Part shown: in pieces, positions 7,972 through 16,527 of the stretch
Layout of the letters: each line of letters starts with the position of its first letter
Numbering within the stretch: the first letter of the stretch is position 1
From: CBDFGE01 sp965247055
Lineage (GTDB): Bacteria; Chloroflexota; Dehalococcoidia; Lucifugimonadales; JAGWBF01
DNA: 64,000 nt
Assembly (NCBI GenBank): GCA_965247055.1
Contig: CBDFGE010000002.1
Span: 62,001 to 126,000, forward strand
Direction of reading: 5' to 3'
Made by a program: the position numbers and the translations under genes
Notes under the pieces: model-generated
The model's input: only the letters and a program-made list of their open reading frames with translations
Databases searched by the model: none
Told to the model about the DNA's origin: nothing

Positions 7972-9609
7972 ATGGCGAGGATGACCGGTGGGCGTACCGT
8001 ACTGGAGTCCCTCAAGGCCCACGAGGTGGACCTGCTCTTCGGGATAATATCGGTGCACAACCTGGACCTGTACGACGCCCTCTATGATGTCCAGGAGGGC
8101 ATCAGGTACGTGGGTGGACGGTTGGAGTTGGGCTGCGGCTATATGGCCGACGGGTATTCCAGGGCGAGCGGCAGGCCTGGGGTGCTCGTGACCAGCACCG
8201 GGCCGGGGGCCGCCGATTCAATGGGGGCCCTGGGCGAGGCGTACCACTCCGGCTCGGCGGTCCTGGAGATCACCACCAACGTGGAGCAGGAGTTTATCAA
8301 CACCCGGCGGGGCGTGACCCACGAGCCCAAGGACCAGCTGGGCATGTTCCGCTCGGTGACCGACTGGAATGCCCTCATCGGCAGTATCGAGTCCATCCCC
8401 GACCACATACAGGAAGCTTTCGAGCGTTTCCAGACCCGCCGCCCCAGGCCCATCGAGCTGGAGGTGCCTACGGACCTGCTGGGCCAGGAAGCAGATGTGG
8501 AGGGCATCCCTCCGCGGGAGACTGCGGTCCCCCGGGGGGACCCGGCCATGATAGAGAGGGCGGCGGACCTGCTGTCCAGGGCCAAGAGGCCTGTGATATG
8601 GGTGGGTGAGGAGGTGTTGTACGGAGGGGGCACCGAGGAAGTTATCAAGCTGGCGGAGGCCCTGGGGGCCCCGGTGGTGTGCGGCGATGGAGGGAAAGGG
8701 GCCTTCCCCGAAGACCACCCCCTGTCGCTGGGCATGGCCCTGGGGAATCGCATCTGGGGCGTCAACCCGGTCCAGGAGTTTATAGCGAGCTGCGATGTGG
8801 CCCTGGTGGCCGGCTCCATTCTGTCCTACAGGTCCACACTGGGCGCCGGCCTGCGGATGCCGGCGACCCTCATCCACATACTTCTGGACGGTGAAGACAT
8901 CGGTAAAAACTACCCGACAGCCGTTCCCATCGTAGCCAACTCCCGGGCTGCCCTCCAGGGGATACTCTCCGTCCTGGGAGACCGGGACGTGCACAAGGGC
9001 GACGCCTACCGGCGTGAGCTCCAGGCGCTGAAGGAGGATACCTACCGGGGCCTGAAAGAGCAGTGGCCCAACGAGCTCCACGCTCTGGAGGCGATGCGTA
9101 GCGTGCTTCCCAAGGAGACGGTGACCTGCTGGGACCCCACGGTGGCCGGGAGCCGGGGCTCCCGCTGTTTCCAGTCCTACCTGCCGCGCACCTTCATGAA
9201 TGGCCATGGCTGGGCCGGCCTGGGCTTCGCCTTCCCCGCCTCCCTTGGCGCCAAGCTGGCCGCTCCCGACCGGCCCGTGGTCTGCGTCAGCGGCGATGGA
9301 GGCTTCCAGTACAATATGCAGGAGCTGGGGACCGCCGCCCAGTACGGGATAAGTCCCGTCGTGGTCATATTCAACGACAACGCCTGGGGCGTGCTGAAGC
9401 GCCGCCAGGAGGAGAACTTCGACGGCCGAGTGATCGGCACCGACCTGGTCAACCCCGACTTCGTGAAGCTGTTCGAGTCATATGGCTTCGAGGGTAAGCG
9501 GGTGTCCACAGTGGCTGAGATGACCCATGCGCTGGGCTCCGCCATCGAGTCGGACCGGCTGCAGCTCATCGAAGTCCAGATCCCGACGGGACTCGCCAAC
9601 CTGAAGTAG
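7972..9609 (+). CDS. Thiamine diphosphate-dependent enzyme, acetolactate synthase-like
   Basis: This 545-residue protein has the three-domain layout of the acetolactate synthase/benzoylformate decarboxylase family. The N-terminal PYR domain has the activating Glu in GGRLELGCGYMADGYSRASG and STGPGAADSMGA. A central domain begins near RPVIWVGEE. The C-terminal PP domain has SGDGGFQYNMQELGTAAQ through FNDNAWG. ATG follows AGGAGGTGTCGA. The reaction is not determined: 2-oxoacid decarboxylase, carboligase or oxalyl-CoA-like activity are all possible. Its place 42 bases after the dehydrogenase operon suggests a shared 2-oxoacid pool, which is inference. Confidence 0.82.
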   Translation: MARMTGGRTVLESLKAHEVDLLFGIISVHNLDLYDALYDVQEGIRYVGGRLELGCGYMADGYSRASGRPGVLVTSTGPGAADSMGALGEAYHSGSAVLEITTNVEQEFINTRRGVTHEPKDQLGMFRSVTDWNALIGSIESIPDHIQEAFERFQTRRPRPIELEVPTDLLGQEADVEGIPPRETAVPRGDPAMIERAADLLSRAKRPVIWVGEEVLYGGGTEEVIKLAEALGAPVVCGDGGKGAFPEDHPLSLGMALGNRIWGVNPVQEFIASCDVALVAGSILSYRSTLGAGLRMPATLIHILLDGEDIGKNYPTAVPIVANSRAALQGILSVLGDRDVHKGDAYRRELQALKEDTYRGLKEQWPNELHALEAMRSVLPKETVTCWDPTVAGSRGSRCFQSYLPRTFMNGHGWAGLGFAFPASLGAKLAAPDRPVVCVSGDGGFQYNMQELGTAAQYGISPVVVIFNDNAWGVLKRRQEENFDGRVIGTDLVNPDFVKLFESYGFEGKRVSTVAEMTHALGSAIESDRLQLIEVQIPTGLANLK

Positions 9610-9675
9610 CCGCCGGGACCGCGGCCACCGGCTTACACTTGATCGGCGAAAGTCCAGGAAGGCGCTGCAGACCAC

Positions 9676-11106
9676 ATGCCTATGCCTGAAGGTTCCCCCT
9701 ACCCCCGCCGCATATATCCTCTGAGCCCCAAGGAGCTCAGCGAGGAGCAGCTTGCCGTCGTCTTCGCCATGACCTCCCGAAGGCCGGAACCCTTCGACGA
9801 GATCGCTCAGCAGATGAGCCAGGAAAAGGCGGCCGATTTCCACGAGCGGTGGGTGCTGGGCTACGGCCACGCGTCCGTCGCCGAGCACGCCGTCCTCCAC
9901 ATGGCGGTGGAGAACGTATCCCGCCTGGCTGCCGACTCCCTCGAAGATAACCGCCTCGCCTCCTACACCGAGAAGTCCTCCCGCTTCCAGGTGCTCCCCC
10001 AAGGGTACTATCACGTGCCGGCCGAGCTCGGCGCGCATTCTTCTCTCCGTGCCCTTTACGTAAAGACCTGCGACCTCCTCTTCGAGACCTACACCAGCAT
10101 GGTAGATCTCACCACGGTCCACCTCAGGGAAGTCACACCCCAGCGAGAGGGTGAGAGGGACTCGGCCTACAGCCTGCGTCTCAAGCGGGAGGCCGTGGAT
10201 AGCTGCCGCTTCCTTCTACCCGCCGGCACCCTGACCAACGTGGGCGTCACAATGAACGCACGGCTTATGGAGCACGCCATTAGCAAGCTCCTCTCCTCCG
10301 ACCTGTCCGAAGAGCGGCAGCTTGGTGAGGAGTTGAAAGACAGGGGCAAGGAGATTACCCCAACCCTGATCAAATACGCCGAAAAGAACGAGTACCTCGC
10401 CGCCACCAGGAAGGTCCAGGCGGAGCACTCGGCCTCCCTGGACAGCGCCCAGGGGAAAGCGGTGGATGTGTGCCTGGTAGAGTACGATCCCGAGGCGGAC
10501 CTGAAGGTGGCGGCGGCGCTCCTGTACCGGTTCGCGGGTGTCCCCTACTCGCAGGTGTGGCGCCGGGTAGAGGACATGGACCGGGAGGAGCGGGGGCGGA
10601 TCATCGCCGATTGCCTCGATAACCTGGGCGACCACGACGCTCCCGTGAGGGAGCTGGAGATGGTGGCCTATACCCTGGAGATGGTGATGGACTACGGTGC
10701 CTACCGGGAGTTCAAGCGGCACCGCATGCAGACCTATATCCCCCAGCCCCTCACCGTCGCCAGCGGCCACGTTACGCCGCCCCTCATCGAGGATGCCGGC
10801 CTACGAGGGGAGTTTACCGACGTGATGGACCGAGCCGCCGAGGCCTTCTGGAAGATCGCCGAAGTGGAGCCAGCAGCGGCCCAGTACCTGGTTACCCACG
10901 CCCACAGGCGGCGGGTCCTCTCCAGGATGAACCTGCGGGAATGTTATCACCTCTTCAAGTTACGTACCCAGACCCAGGCCCACTTCTCCATAAGGCAGCC
11001 CGTGGAGGAGGCTATGCGCCTGGTGATGGAGGTCCACCCCCATCTCTTCAGCCACCTGAAGCTACGGAACTATCCCGACTGGTGGGGAAAGCGCGATGCA
11101 GGCTGA
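9676..11106 (+). CDS. Double-length ThyX-like flavin-dependent thymidylate synthase homologue
   Basis: At 476 residues this is about twice a normal ThyX. The N-terminal half has YGHASVAEHAVLHMAVENVS, then DNRLASYTEKSSRF (91-104), which aligns with the ThyX signature RHRxxSxNExSxRY but lacks its RHR. The C-terminal half has EFKRHRMQTYIPQPLT (RHR at 348-350), keeping RHR but losing the SxNExSxRY part. Canonical ThyX makes dTMP from dUMP using FAD and methylene-THF. Whether this protein is active is not provable here. ATG at 9676 or 9682 is possible. It converges on the LLM gene. Confidence 0.72.
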   Translation: MPMPEGSPYPRRIYPLSPKELSEEQLAVVFAMTSRRPEPFDEIAQQMSQEKAADFHERWVLGYGHASVAEHAVLHMAVENVSRLAADSLEDNRLASYTEKSSRFQVLPQGYYHVPAELGAHSSLRALYVKTCDLLFETYTSMVDLTTVHLREVTPQREGERDSAYSLRLKREAVDSCRFLLPAGTLTNVGVTMNARLMEHAISKLLSSDLSEERQLGEELKDRGKEITPTLIKYAEKNEYLAATRKVQAEHSASLDSAQGKAVDVCLVEYDPEADLKVAAALLYRFAGVPYSQVWRRVEDMDREERGRIIADCLDNLGDHDAPVRELEMVAYTLEMVMDYGAYREFKRHRMQTYIPQPLTVASGHVTPPLIEDAGLRGEFTDVMDRAAEAFWKIAEVEPAAAQYLVTHAHRRRVLSRMNLRECYHLFKLRTQTQAHFSIRQPVEEAMRLVMEVHPHLFSHLKLRNYPDWWGKRDAG

Positions 11107-11126
11107 CACCATCCGATGCGGAGGCA

Positions 11127-12209
11127 TCAGCCCAGGTCAGCCACCCTCGGTCCAACCTCCTCCATCAGGAGTTGGAGGGACCGCTTCATATGGGAGTGGT
11201 CGTCGGGGTCGTGGGTCATGCACAGGAGGTTGCCGAACCCGCCCACCTCCTGGTAGGTCTGCCTGATCTTGTCGGCGCACTCCTGGGGGTCGCCTACTAT
11301 CCAGATGTTCTCCATCATGTAGTCGACGGTAACCGCCTCGTCGGGCATAGACGGGTCTATCTTCGAGTACTGTAAGTTTCCCCCCACCTTGCGGTTTATC
11401 CATTGGTGCTCCTCGAAGGGCTTCCCCAGTACAATCCGCGCCTCTTCCCTGGCAGACCTGGGAGTCTCGCCGACGTACACGTCCTTTGCGATGCGCCACT
11501 GGCGGCGGTCCGGGACCCTGCCCGTGCTGGCTGCTCCCTCCTCCACCGTCTCCCAGTGTCCGCGGAGGTCGTGGTGCAGCAGGCCGGTGCTCATGGGTAT
11601 CCAGCCCCGTTCCCCGGCCATGCGAATGGAGCTCGACCTGGGCGTTGTCGCAGCCACGGCGATGGGGGGATGGGGCTTCTGGTAGGGCTTGAGGTAGAGC
11701 CTGCGTCCCAGCTCCGGGTCCGCCTTCGGGGCCTTTACGCGGTAGTACTTGCCTTCATAGCTGAACTCCCCGTCCTCGGAAGCCCAGAGACCCAGGATCA
11801 CCTCCAGGGCCTCTCGCCCCTGCTCGCGTACATCATCCATGGTGTCGTACTCGACCCCGTATAGCTGGAGGTCCGTAGGCATGCACCGGGTGCCTATACC
11901 CCAGTAGAATCGTCCCCGGGCCATGTGGTCCAACATGGCGATTCGGTGGGCTGTGTCAACGGGATGGTGGAGAGGGAGCATGGTGACCCCCGTACCCATG
12001 ATAATCTTCTCGGTCAAGGCTAGCGCTTTGGCCGCCAGGAGCTCAGGTACGGGTATGTTCTCCCAGGTCTCGGTTATATGCTCTCCGATCCATGCTTCAT
12101 GATAGCCGAGGCGGTCCGCAAGGGCGAGGAGATCGATATCGCGGTCGTAGGAGTCTGGCAGGCTTCTGGTGGGTGGGTGTAGGGGCATCATGAACAGGCC
12201 GAATTTCAT
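11127..12209 (-). CDS. LLM-class flavin/F420-dependent oxidoreductase
   Basis: This bacterial-luciferase-like TIM-barrel protein of about 360 residues begins MKFGLFMMPLHPP and shows AWIGEHI, TEKIIMGTGVTMLPLHHPV, RGRFYWGIGTRC and a C-terminal DPQECADKIRQTYQEVGGFGNLLC. Members use FMNH2 or reduced F420 for monooxygenation or hydride transfer. An F420 biosynthesis gene (cofE) lies in the same window, so F420 use is plausible but not shown. ATG at 12209 is preferred over GTG at 12218 because of the conserved KFGLF start. Confidence 0.87.
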   Translation of the reverse strand: MKFGLFMMPLHPPTRSLPDSYDRDIDLLALADRLGYHEAWIGEHITETWENIPVPELLAAKALALTEKIIMGTGVTMLPLHHPVDTAHRIAMLDHMARGRFYWGIGTRCMPTDLQLYGVEYDTMDDVREQGREALEVILGLWASEDGEFSYEGKYYRVKAPKADPELGRRLYLKPYQKPHPPIAVAATTPRSSSIRMAGERGWIPMSTGLLHHDLRGHWETVEEGAASTGRVPDRRQWRIAKDVYVGETPRSAREEARIVLGKPFEEHQWINRKVGGNLQYSKIDPSMPDEAVTVDYMMENIWIVGDPQECADKIRQTYQEVGGFGNLLCMTHDPDDHSHMKRSLQLLMEEVGPRVADLG

Positions 12210-12383
12210 AGCTCTCACCCTGGCGAGGATTCCCAGACCGGAGGGGCGTACCGGCTCCGCTGCCTCTAAGGCCTATCGGGGCCCGCCCGAGCCCGATGGT
12301 ACGCTGAGCCACAGTGGATGTCAAGGGCCTTTCCTATATCCCTTGGACGTCGAGAAGGAGCAGGACGGTGGCGTGCAGGCTGC

Positions 12384-12420
12384 AAAAAAACGAGGGCCCC
12401 GTCAAACCGGGGCCCTCGTT
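12384..12420 (-). terminator. Rho-independent terminator of the A-type carrier gene
   Basis: A 13-base perfect stem (AACGAGGGCCCCG with CGGGGCCCTCGTT) and a 6-base loop are followed, on the minus strand, by a run of seven T. It lies 25 bases past the stop of the gene at 12445-12810. Confidence 0.9.
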
Positions 12421-12444
12421 GAGCGCAGTTATCGTGACGCCGGG

Positions 12445-12810
12445 CTAGTGGCCCTGGCCGCACCCGCAGCCACCCCCACCCTCGCCGCTGCCACAGCCGC
12501 AGCCGCTTCCGCAGCCTCCCGAGGAGAACAAAGGGTTGTTGATTACGAACCCTGACCGCATCATGTCTTCCACGTAATCTATCGTGGCCGCTTCCAGGAA
12601 GGGCTCACTATCCGTATCCATCACGAACCGGACCCCGTCCATGTCGAGAATGGTATCGTCCTTCTGAGCTTCTTTCTCCATGGCCATCATATAGTTCACG
12701 CCACCTTGTTCGGTGGGAACCGCTATGACCCGCAACGCGGAACCCTCCTCGCCCTGCTCCAAGAGGACTTCCTTTAGCTTCTCAAGGGCAGGGGCTGTTA
12801 CCTCGATCAT
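12445..12810 (-). CDS. A-type Fe-S carrier-like protein (HesB/IscA fold) with Cys-Gly-rich tail
   Basis: This protein of about 121 residues starts MIEVTAPALEKLKEVL and follows the IscA/HesB/ErpA fold through DGVRFVMDTDSEPFLEAATIDYVE and VINNPLF. The usual first ligand cysteine, after the LRV strand, is missing (region VPTEQGGVNYMMAM). Instead the C-terminal 25 residues hold five cysteines in Gly-rich CGSGCGC and CGCG runs. ATG at 12810 follows an AAGGAGA site. It is a single-gene unit with its own promoter and terminator. A cluster-carrier role is inferred from fold; the unusual cysteine set could instead bind another metal. Confidence 0.8.
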   Translation of the reverse strand: MIEVTAPALEKLKEVLLEQGEEGSALRVIAVPTEQGGVNYMMAMEKEAQKDDTILDMDGVRFVMDTDSEPFLEAATIDYVEDMMRSGFVINNPLFSSGGCGSGCGCGSGEGGGGCGCGQGH

Positions 12811-12853
12811 ACTACTCTCCTTCCGCACGCACGATGGACTTGCTCACCCCGCG

Positions 12854-12883
12854 AGCATAGCACACCTTTCACGCAGGAGTCAA
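12854..12883 (-). promoter_or_regulatory. Promoter of the A-type carrier gene
   Basis: On the minus strand TTGACT (12883-12878) is followed after 18 bases by TATGCT (12859-12854). It gives a leader of about 35-40 bases before the start at 12810. Confidence 0.6.
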
Positions 12884-13001
12884 TAACAACGTGTTGATGT
12901 TTGTCCTTTATAGCTAGGGGCGGCGAGTGTTGGCCCGACATGATCCGGCTTTGGGAGGCCCCCATCCCCCTCTCCAGTATGTACCCGACGAGTATAGCAC
13001 C

Positions 13002-13030
13002 TTGACTGGGCTGGCCGGGGGTGGTAAAGT
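13002..13030 (+). promoter_or_regulatory. Promoter of meaB
   Basis: TTGACT at 13002-13007 is followed after 17 bases by TAAAGT at 13025-13030. Transcription would begin near 13037. This supports the meaB start at 13068 rather than an upstream in-frame start at 12927. Confidence 0.6.
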
Positions 13031-13067
13031 TTTCTGGCCCCAACCCAAGTTTCACGGACCTAGCTTA

Positions 13068-14042
13068 ATGCACGAGGCCGTCAGGCGCCTGCTGGAGGGG
13101 GACCAGCGTTCTCTGTCCCGGCTTATCTCCCTTGTCGAGAGCGGGGACACCAGAGGGGCGGAGGTTATGGCGGAGGTTGATCCCCATACGGGAAAGACCT
13201 ACTGCATTGGCGTCACGGGCCCCCCTGGCGTGGGCAAGAGTACCCTCGTGGACCGCTTGGCGGAGCTAATGCGGAGAGAGGGGCTCGCGGTCGGGATCGT
13301 CGCAGTAGACCCCACGAGTCCCTACACCGGCGGTGCGTTCCTGGGCGACCGTATCAGGATGCAGCGCCATTATCTGGACCCAGGGGTCTTCATCAGGAGC
13401 ATGGCCACACGGGATGGCCACGGGGGTCTCCCCAGGATCGTTCAGGGCGTGGTGCGTCTGCTTGACGCCTCTGGGAAAGATATCGTGATGGTCGAGACCG
13501 TGGGTGTGGGCCAGACGGAGTTGGGCATCATGGGCGTGGCCGATACGGTGGCCGTGACGCTGGTGCCCGAGGCTGGGGATGTTATCCAGTCCCTCAAAGC
13601 GGGCCTGATGGAGATAGCAGACATATACGTGGTGAACAAGTCTGATCGTGAAGGGGCCGACCAGGTGGTGGCCGCAATAGATTCCATGTTGAATATGGCA
13701 CCCGTTCCCAGGGACTGGACTCCACCTGTCATTACTACCCAGGCCAACTCGGGTGAGGGTGTGGCGGAGCTGTACGAGGGGATTCGGCGCCACCGGAGCT
13801 ACCTCGAGCGGACGTCCCTGCTTGCGCAGCGGCGCGGGGACCGCAGGGCCCGGGAGTTCTTGGGGGTTATAGAGGAGGAGCTTGGGCGGAGGCTGAAAGG
13901 GCGCATGGCCGTCGACCCTAGCTTAAGCGCTATCCTCGAGGGAGTGAAAAATGGGGAGATGGAGCCCTTCTCCTCTGCGCTGAAGGTACTGGATGGCGAC
14001 CCCCTTTTTCTGGCGGGCGTCTCGACCCCGCCCAATGGGTGA
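13068..14042 (+). CDS. meaB: MeaB/ArgK-type GTPase (methylmalonyl-CoA mutase chaperone)
   Basis: This 324-residue G3E-family GTPase begins MHEAVRRLLEGDQRSLSRLI, the helical N-terminus of MeaB. It has Walker A GPPGVGKST, VDPTSP, the switch region GAFLGDRIRMQRH, VETVGVGQTE and the guanine-specificity motif NKSD. MeaB loads and protects adenosylcobalamin in methylmalonyl-CoA mutase. No mutase gene is in the window, so the partner is elsewhere. The promoter at 13002-13030 supports this start. It ends 190 bases before the next gene, in a gap with a 7-base-pair hairpin (14182-14199) but no T-run. Confidence 0.92.
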   Translation: MHEAVRRLLEGDQRSLSRLISLVESGDTRGAEVMAEVDPHTGKTYCIGVTGPPGVGKSTLVDRLAELMRREGLAVGIVAVDPTSPYTGGAFLGDRIRMQRHYLDPGVFIRSMATRDGHGGLPRIVQGVVRLLDASGKDIVMVETVGVGQTELGIMGVADTVAVTLVPEAGDVIQSLKAGLMEIADIYVVNKSDREGADQVVAAIDSMLNMAPVPRDWTPPVITTQANSGEGVAELYEGIRRHRSYLERTSLLAQRRGDRRAREFLGVIEEELGRRLKGRMAVDPSLSAILEGVKNGEMEPFSSALKVLDGDPLFLAGVSTPPNG

Positions 14043-14232
14043 CAATCGCCTCCGCTATAGGCGACCCCGCAGCCCTCGATGTGAGAGTGGACCCATCCCC
14101 GACGGTGGATGTCGCTGCTAGTCCCGCGCGGGAGGGTGTGCTTCAATTTAACCGGGTTGGCCGGGTCCGAGAGTCCCACGAAGCGGGCCTCAGCCCGCTG
14201 GAGTCAAGAACGACACGTAGGGAGGGGGCCTC

Positions 14233-14877
14233 ATGGTGGTTTTGGGGATCGATCTCAGCGCGTCTCCCAAGCGTCCCAGTGCCTGTGCCTTTCTAGATGG
14301 ACCTGGCGAGACCCACCTGGACGACTTCAGGACTTTCGATGAGTTGCTTCGTTCCCTGGAAGTCCACCGGCCTTCCTTGATCGCCATCGACGCCCCCCTT
14401 TCGCTTCCCCTGGGCCTCGATTGCCTGGAAGAGAGCCACCCCTGTGCCCCCGCGCGTGACTATAAGGGCCGCGCCTCCGAGCAGGAGCTGGGGCGGATGC
14501 ATATCGGCTGCTTCTTCACCACCAAGCGCTCCATCATCAAGACCCTGATATATCGGGGGCGGGAGCTGCGCGAGGAGCTGGTGGGCAGGGGGTACCAGGT
14601 AATCGAAGTCTACCCCTACGCTACCAAAGTTATCCTCTTCGGGGACAAGATACCCCCCAAGAACAGCGTCCGCGGCCTGGCTTTTCTGAAGGAGAGGCTG
14701 CCCGCGTTGATTGATGGCCTGGAGCCCCACGTGAACAGCCTGGACCACGACAGGTGCGACGCCCTTCTGGGGGCCTACACCGCCTACCTACACCAGGAGG
14801 ACGGCACCGACTGTCTGGGCATCCCCGAAGAGGGTTTTATCATCGTGCCGAAGCTGCTCGCCGGAACCCGCGGGTGA
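14233..14877 (+). CDS. DUF429 domain protein, predicted RNase H-like fold
   Basis: This 214-residue protein opens with VVLGIDLSASP and has AIDAPLSLP, EVYPYATKVILF and DHDRCDALLGAYTA. These are the spaced acidic motifs of the DUF429 family, thought to have an RNase H-like fold. A GGGAGGGGG run precedes the ATG. Function in the family is unknown; acidic residues in GIDLSA, IDAP and DHDRCDA could form a metal site. It lies alone between meaB and hpf. Confidence 0.8.
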   Translation: MVVLGIDLSASPKRPSACAFLDGPGETHLDDFRTFDELLRSLEVHRPSLIAIDAPLSLPLGLDCLEESHPCAPARDYKGRASEQELGRMHIGCFFTTKRSIIKTLIYRGRELREELVGRGYQVIEVYPYATKVILFGDKIPPKNSVRGLAFLKERLPALIDGLEPHVNSLDHDRCDALLGAYTAYLHQEDGTDCLGIPEEGFIIVPKLLAGTRG

Positions 14878-14961
14878 GGGAGAACCCAGCATCCATCCCG
14901 TTGCTTCTTCTGGTGACAGTCTAGAATTCGCCTGGGCCACTTTTCCCGGAGGTACCGGCCC

Positions 14962-15546
14962 ATGGACCTACAAATAGCTGGCAGGAACCTGGAACTTGAC
15001 CCCGGGACTCGGGACTACGTCACGAGGAAGCTCAACCGGCTCGAGCGGCACCTTGCCGGCATCACCACGGCCACGGTGGAGCTGGTGAAGGAGAACACCC
15101 GGGCCCAGGGTCACAGGGTTGTTGCCCAGGTAACCCTCAATATCGATGGCACCGTCCTCCGAGGGGAGGAGCGCGGCTCCAACGCTAAGGCGGCGGTGGA
15201 CTCGGCGATCGCGGTCATGGACCGGAGGATCGCACGGTACAAAGGGAAGGCCTACAGGAGCGAGCAGGCGAAGCGGGCGGGTAGGGACGCATCCCTGAGG
15301 ACCCCCCCATCACCTCCCGACGCTCTTGAGCCCTCCGAAGATGAAGAGGTGCTGGAGTCGGGGGGCAAAGTGGTCCGGGTGAAGCGGTTCCCTGTCAAGC
15401 CGATGACGCTGGAGGACGCGGCCTTTCAGATGGAGCTTCTGGGGCACGACTTCTTCCTGTTCCTCAACAGCGAGACCGACGAGCACAGCGTGTTGTACAG
15501 GCGGCACGACGGAGGCTATGGGCTGATCCAGCCCGAGCCGCTGTAG
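14962..15546 (+). CDS. hpf: Ribosome hibernation promoting factor, long form
   Basis: The 194-residue protein has the N-terminal HPF/YfiA domain (about 1-100: LQIAGRNLELDPGTRDYVTRKL, then NAKAAVDSAIAVMDRRIARYK). A linker leads to the C-terminal dimerisation domain (about 135-194: VRVKRFPVKPMTLEDAAFQM, FFLFLNSETDEHSVLYRR, YGLIQPE). Long HPF causes 100S ribosome dimers in stationary phase. ATG follows GGAGGTACC. It converges on the SPFH gene. Confidence 0.94.
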   Translation: MDLQIAGRNLELDPGTRDYVTRKLNRLERHLAGITTATVELVKENTRAQGHRVVAQVTLNIDGTVLRGEERGSNAKAAVDSAIAVMDRRIARYKGKAYRSEQAKRAGRDASLRTPPSPPDALEPSEDEEVLESGGKVVRVKRFPVKPMTLEDAAFQMELLGHDFFLFLNSETDEHSVLYRRHDGGYGLIQPEPL

Positions 15547-15629
15547 ATAGGTAGATATAGAACAGGGGCCTGGCCGCACCCGCTGCCAGACCCCCTCCGC
15601 CACGACCCAATGGCCGCCGTTCTCTCCGG

Positions 15630-16493
15630 CTAGGACTTGTCGTTCTGTTGGTTCTTCGCTCCCCCGAGCCCCAGGAAGGGCTGCAGCATGGAGGTGAACT
15701 CCATGGGGAAGATGAACTTCGTAGACGGGCTGCTCCCCAGGGACTTCAGGGTCTCGAAATACTGGAGGCTCATGGTCTTGGCGTCCACCGTGTTGGCGAC
15801 CTGGTAGATCCTGTCCAGAGCGGTGCTGAACCCCTCGGCCCGGAGGACAGCCGCCTGCTGGTCGCCCTCGGCCTCCAGTATCTCCCCCTGCCGTTGCCCT
15901 TCGGCCTGGAGGATGGCAGCCTGTTTCTCGCCCTCGGCCCGGTTGATCGCGGCCTGGCGCTGGCCTTCCGACTCGGTGATCTCGGCGGTCTTGATGGCCT
16001 CCGCCGACTTTTCCTTCTCCATGGCCGCCTTGACTCCCATGGGTGGGTCTATCTCGTTTACCTCCACCCCGGTCACCTTCACGCCCCAGCGCCCGGTGGC
16101 CTCGTCCAGACGCAACTGCATCTGGTTGCCTATCCTCTCCCGCTCTGCCAGGGCTTCGCTAAGGGTGGTGGCGCCGATCACGGCCCTGAGGGTCGCCACC
16201 GCCAGGTTTATGACGGCCGCTTCGACGTTCTCCACGTTGAGGACCGACTTCTCCGCGTCCTCCTCCAGGATCCTCATGTAGATAACGAAGTCCATGTCCA
16301 CCACCACGTTATCGGCGGTGATGTACTTCTGGGTGGGCACGCGCCGGACCCTCTCCCTCAGGTCCACGACGCGCCCAGTTTCCACTATGGGCACAACGAT
16401 GCGGAACCCGGCGGCGGACACCCGGTCCAGCTTGCCCCACTTCAGCACTACCATCCTCTCGTACTGTTTGACCACCACAATACCTACTGCCAT
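15630..16493 (-). CDS. SPFH/Band 7 (stomatin-like) membrane protein
   Basis: This 287-residue protein starts with a hydrophobic VGIVVVKQYERMVVLKWGK segment. It contains the SPFH domain (about 20-190, RVVDLRERVRRVPTQ, TADNVVVDMDFVIYMRI, NLAVATLRAVIG). A coiled-coil region rich in repeated AEGEKQAAILQAEGQRQ follows. Such proteins oligomerise at the membrane and often pair with NfeD proteases. The partner nfeD gene lies immediately upstream, 34 bases away, in the same direction, so the two are almost certainly one operon. Confidence 0.92.
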   Translation of the reverse strand: MAVGIVVVKQYERMVVLKWGKLDRVSAAGFRIVVPIVETGRVVDLRERVRRVPTQKYITADNVVVDMDFVIYMRILEEDAEKSVLNVENVEAAVINLAVATLRAVIGATTLSEALAERERIGNQMQLRLDEATGRWGVKVTGVEVNEIDPPMGVKAAMEKEKSAEAIKTAEITESEGQRQAAINRAEGEKQAAILQAEGQRQGEILEAEGDQQAAVLRAEGFSTALDRIYQVANTVDAKTMSLQYFETLKSLGSSPSTKFIFPMEFTSMLQPFLGLGGAKNQQNDKS

Positions 16494-16527
16494 GATGGCC
16501 TCCTTAGAGATCTAGTTTTGGACTGCC

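Noticed and set aside
14182..14199. Hairpin AGCGGGC/GCCCGCT as a terminator after meaB
   Set aside because: The stem is short and no T-run follows on either strand.
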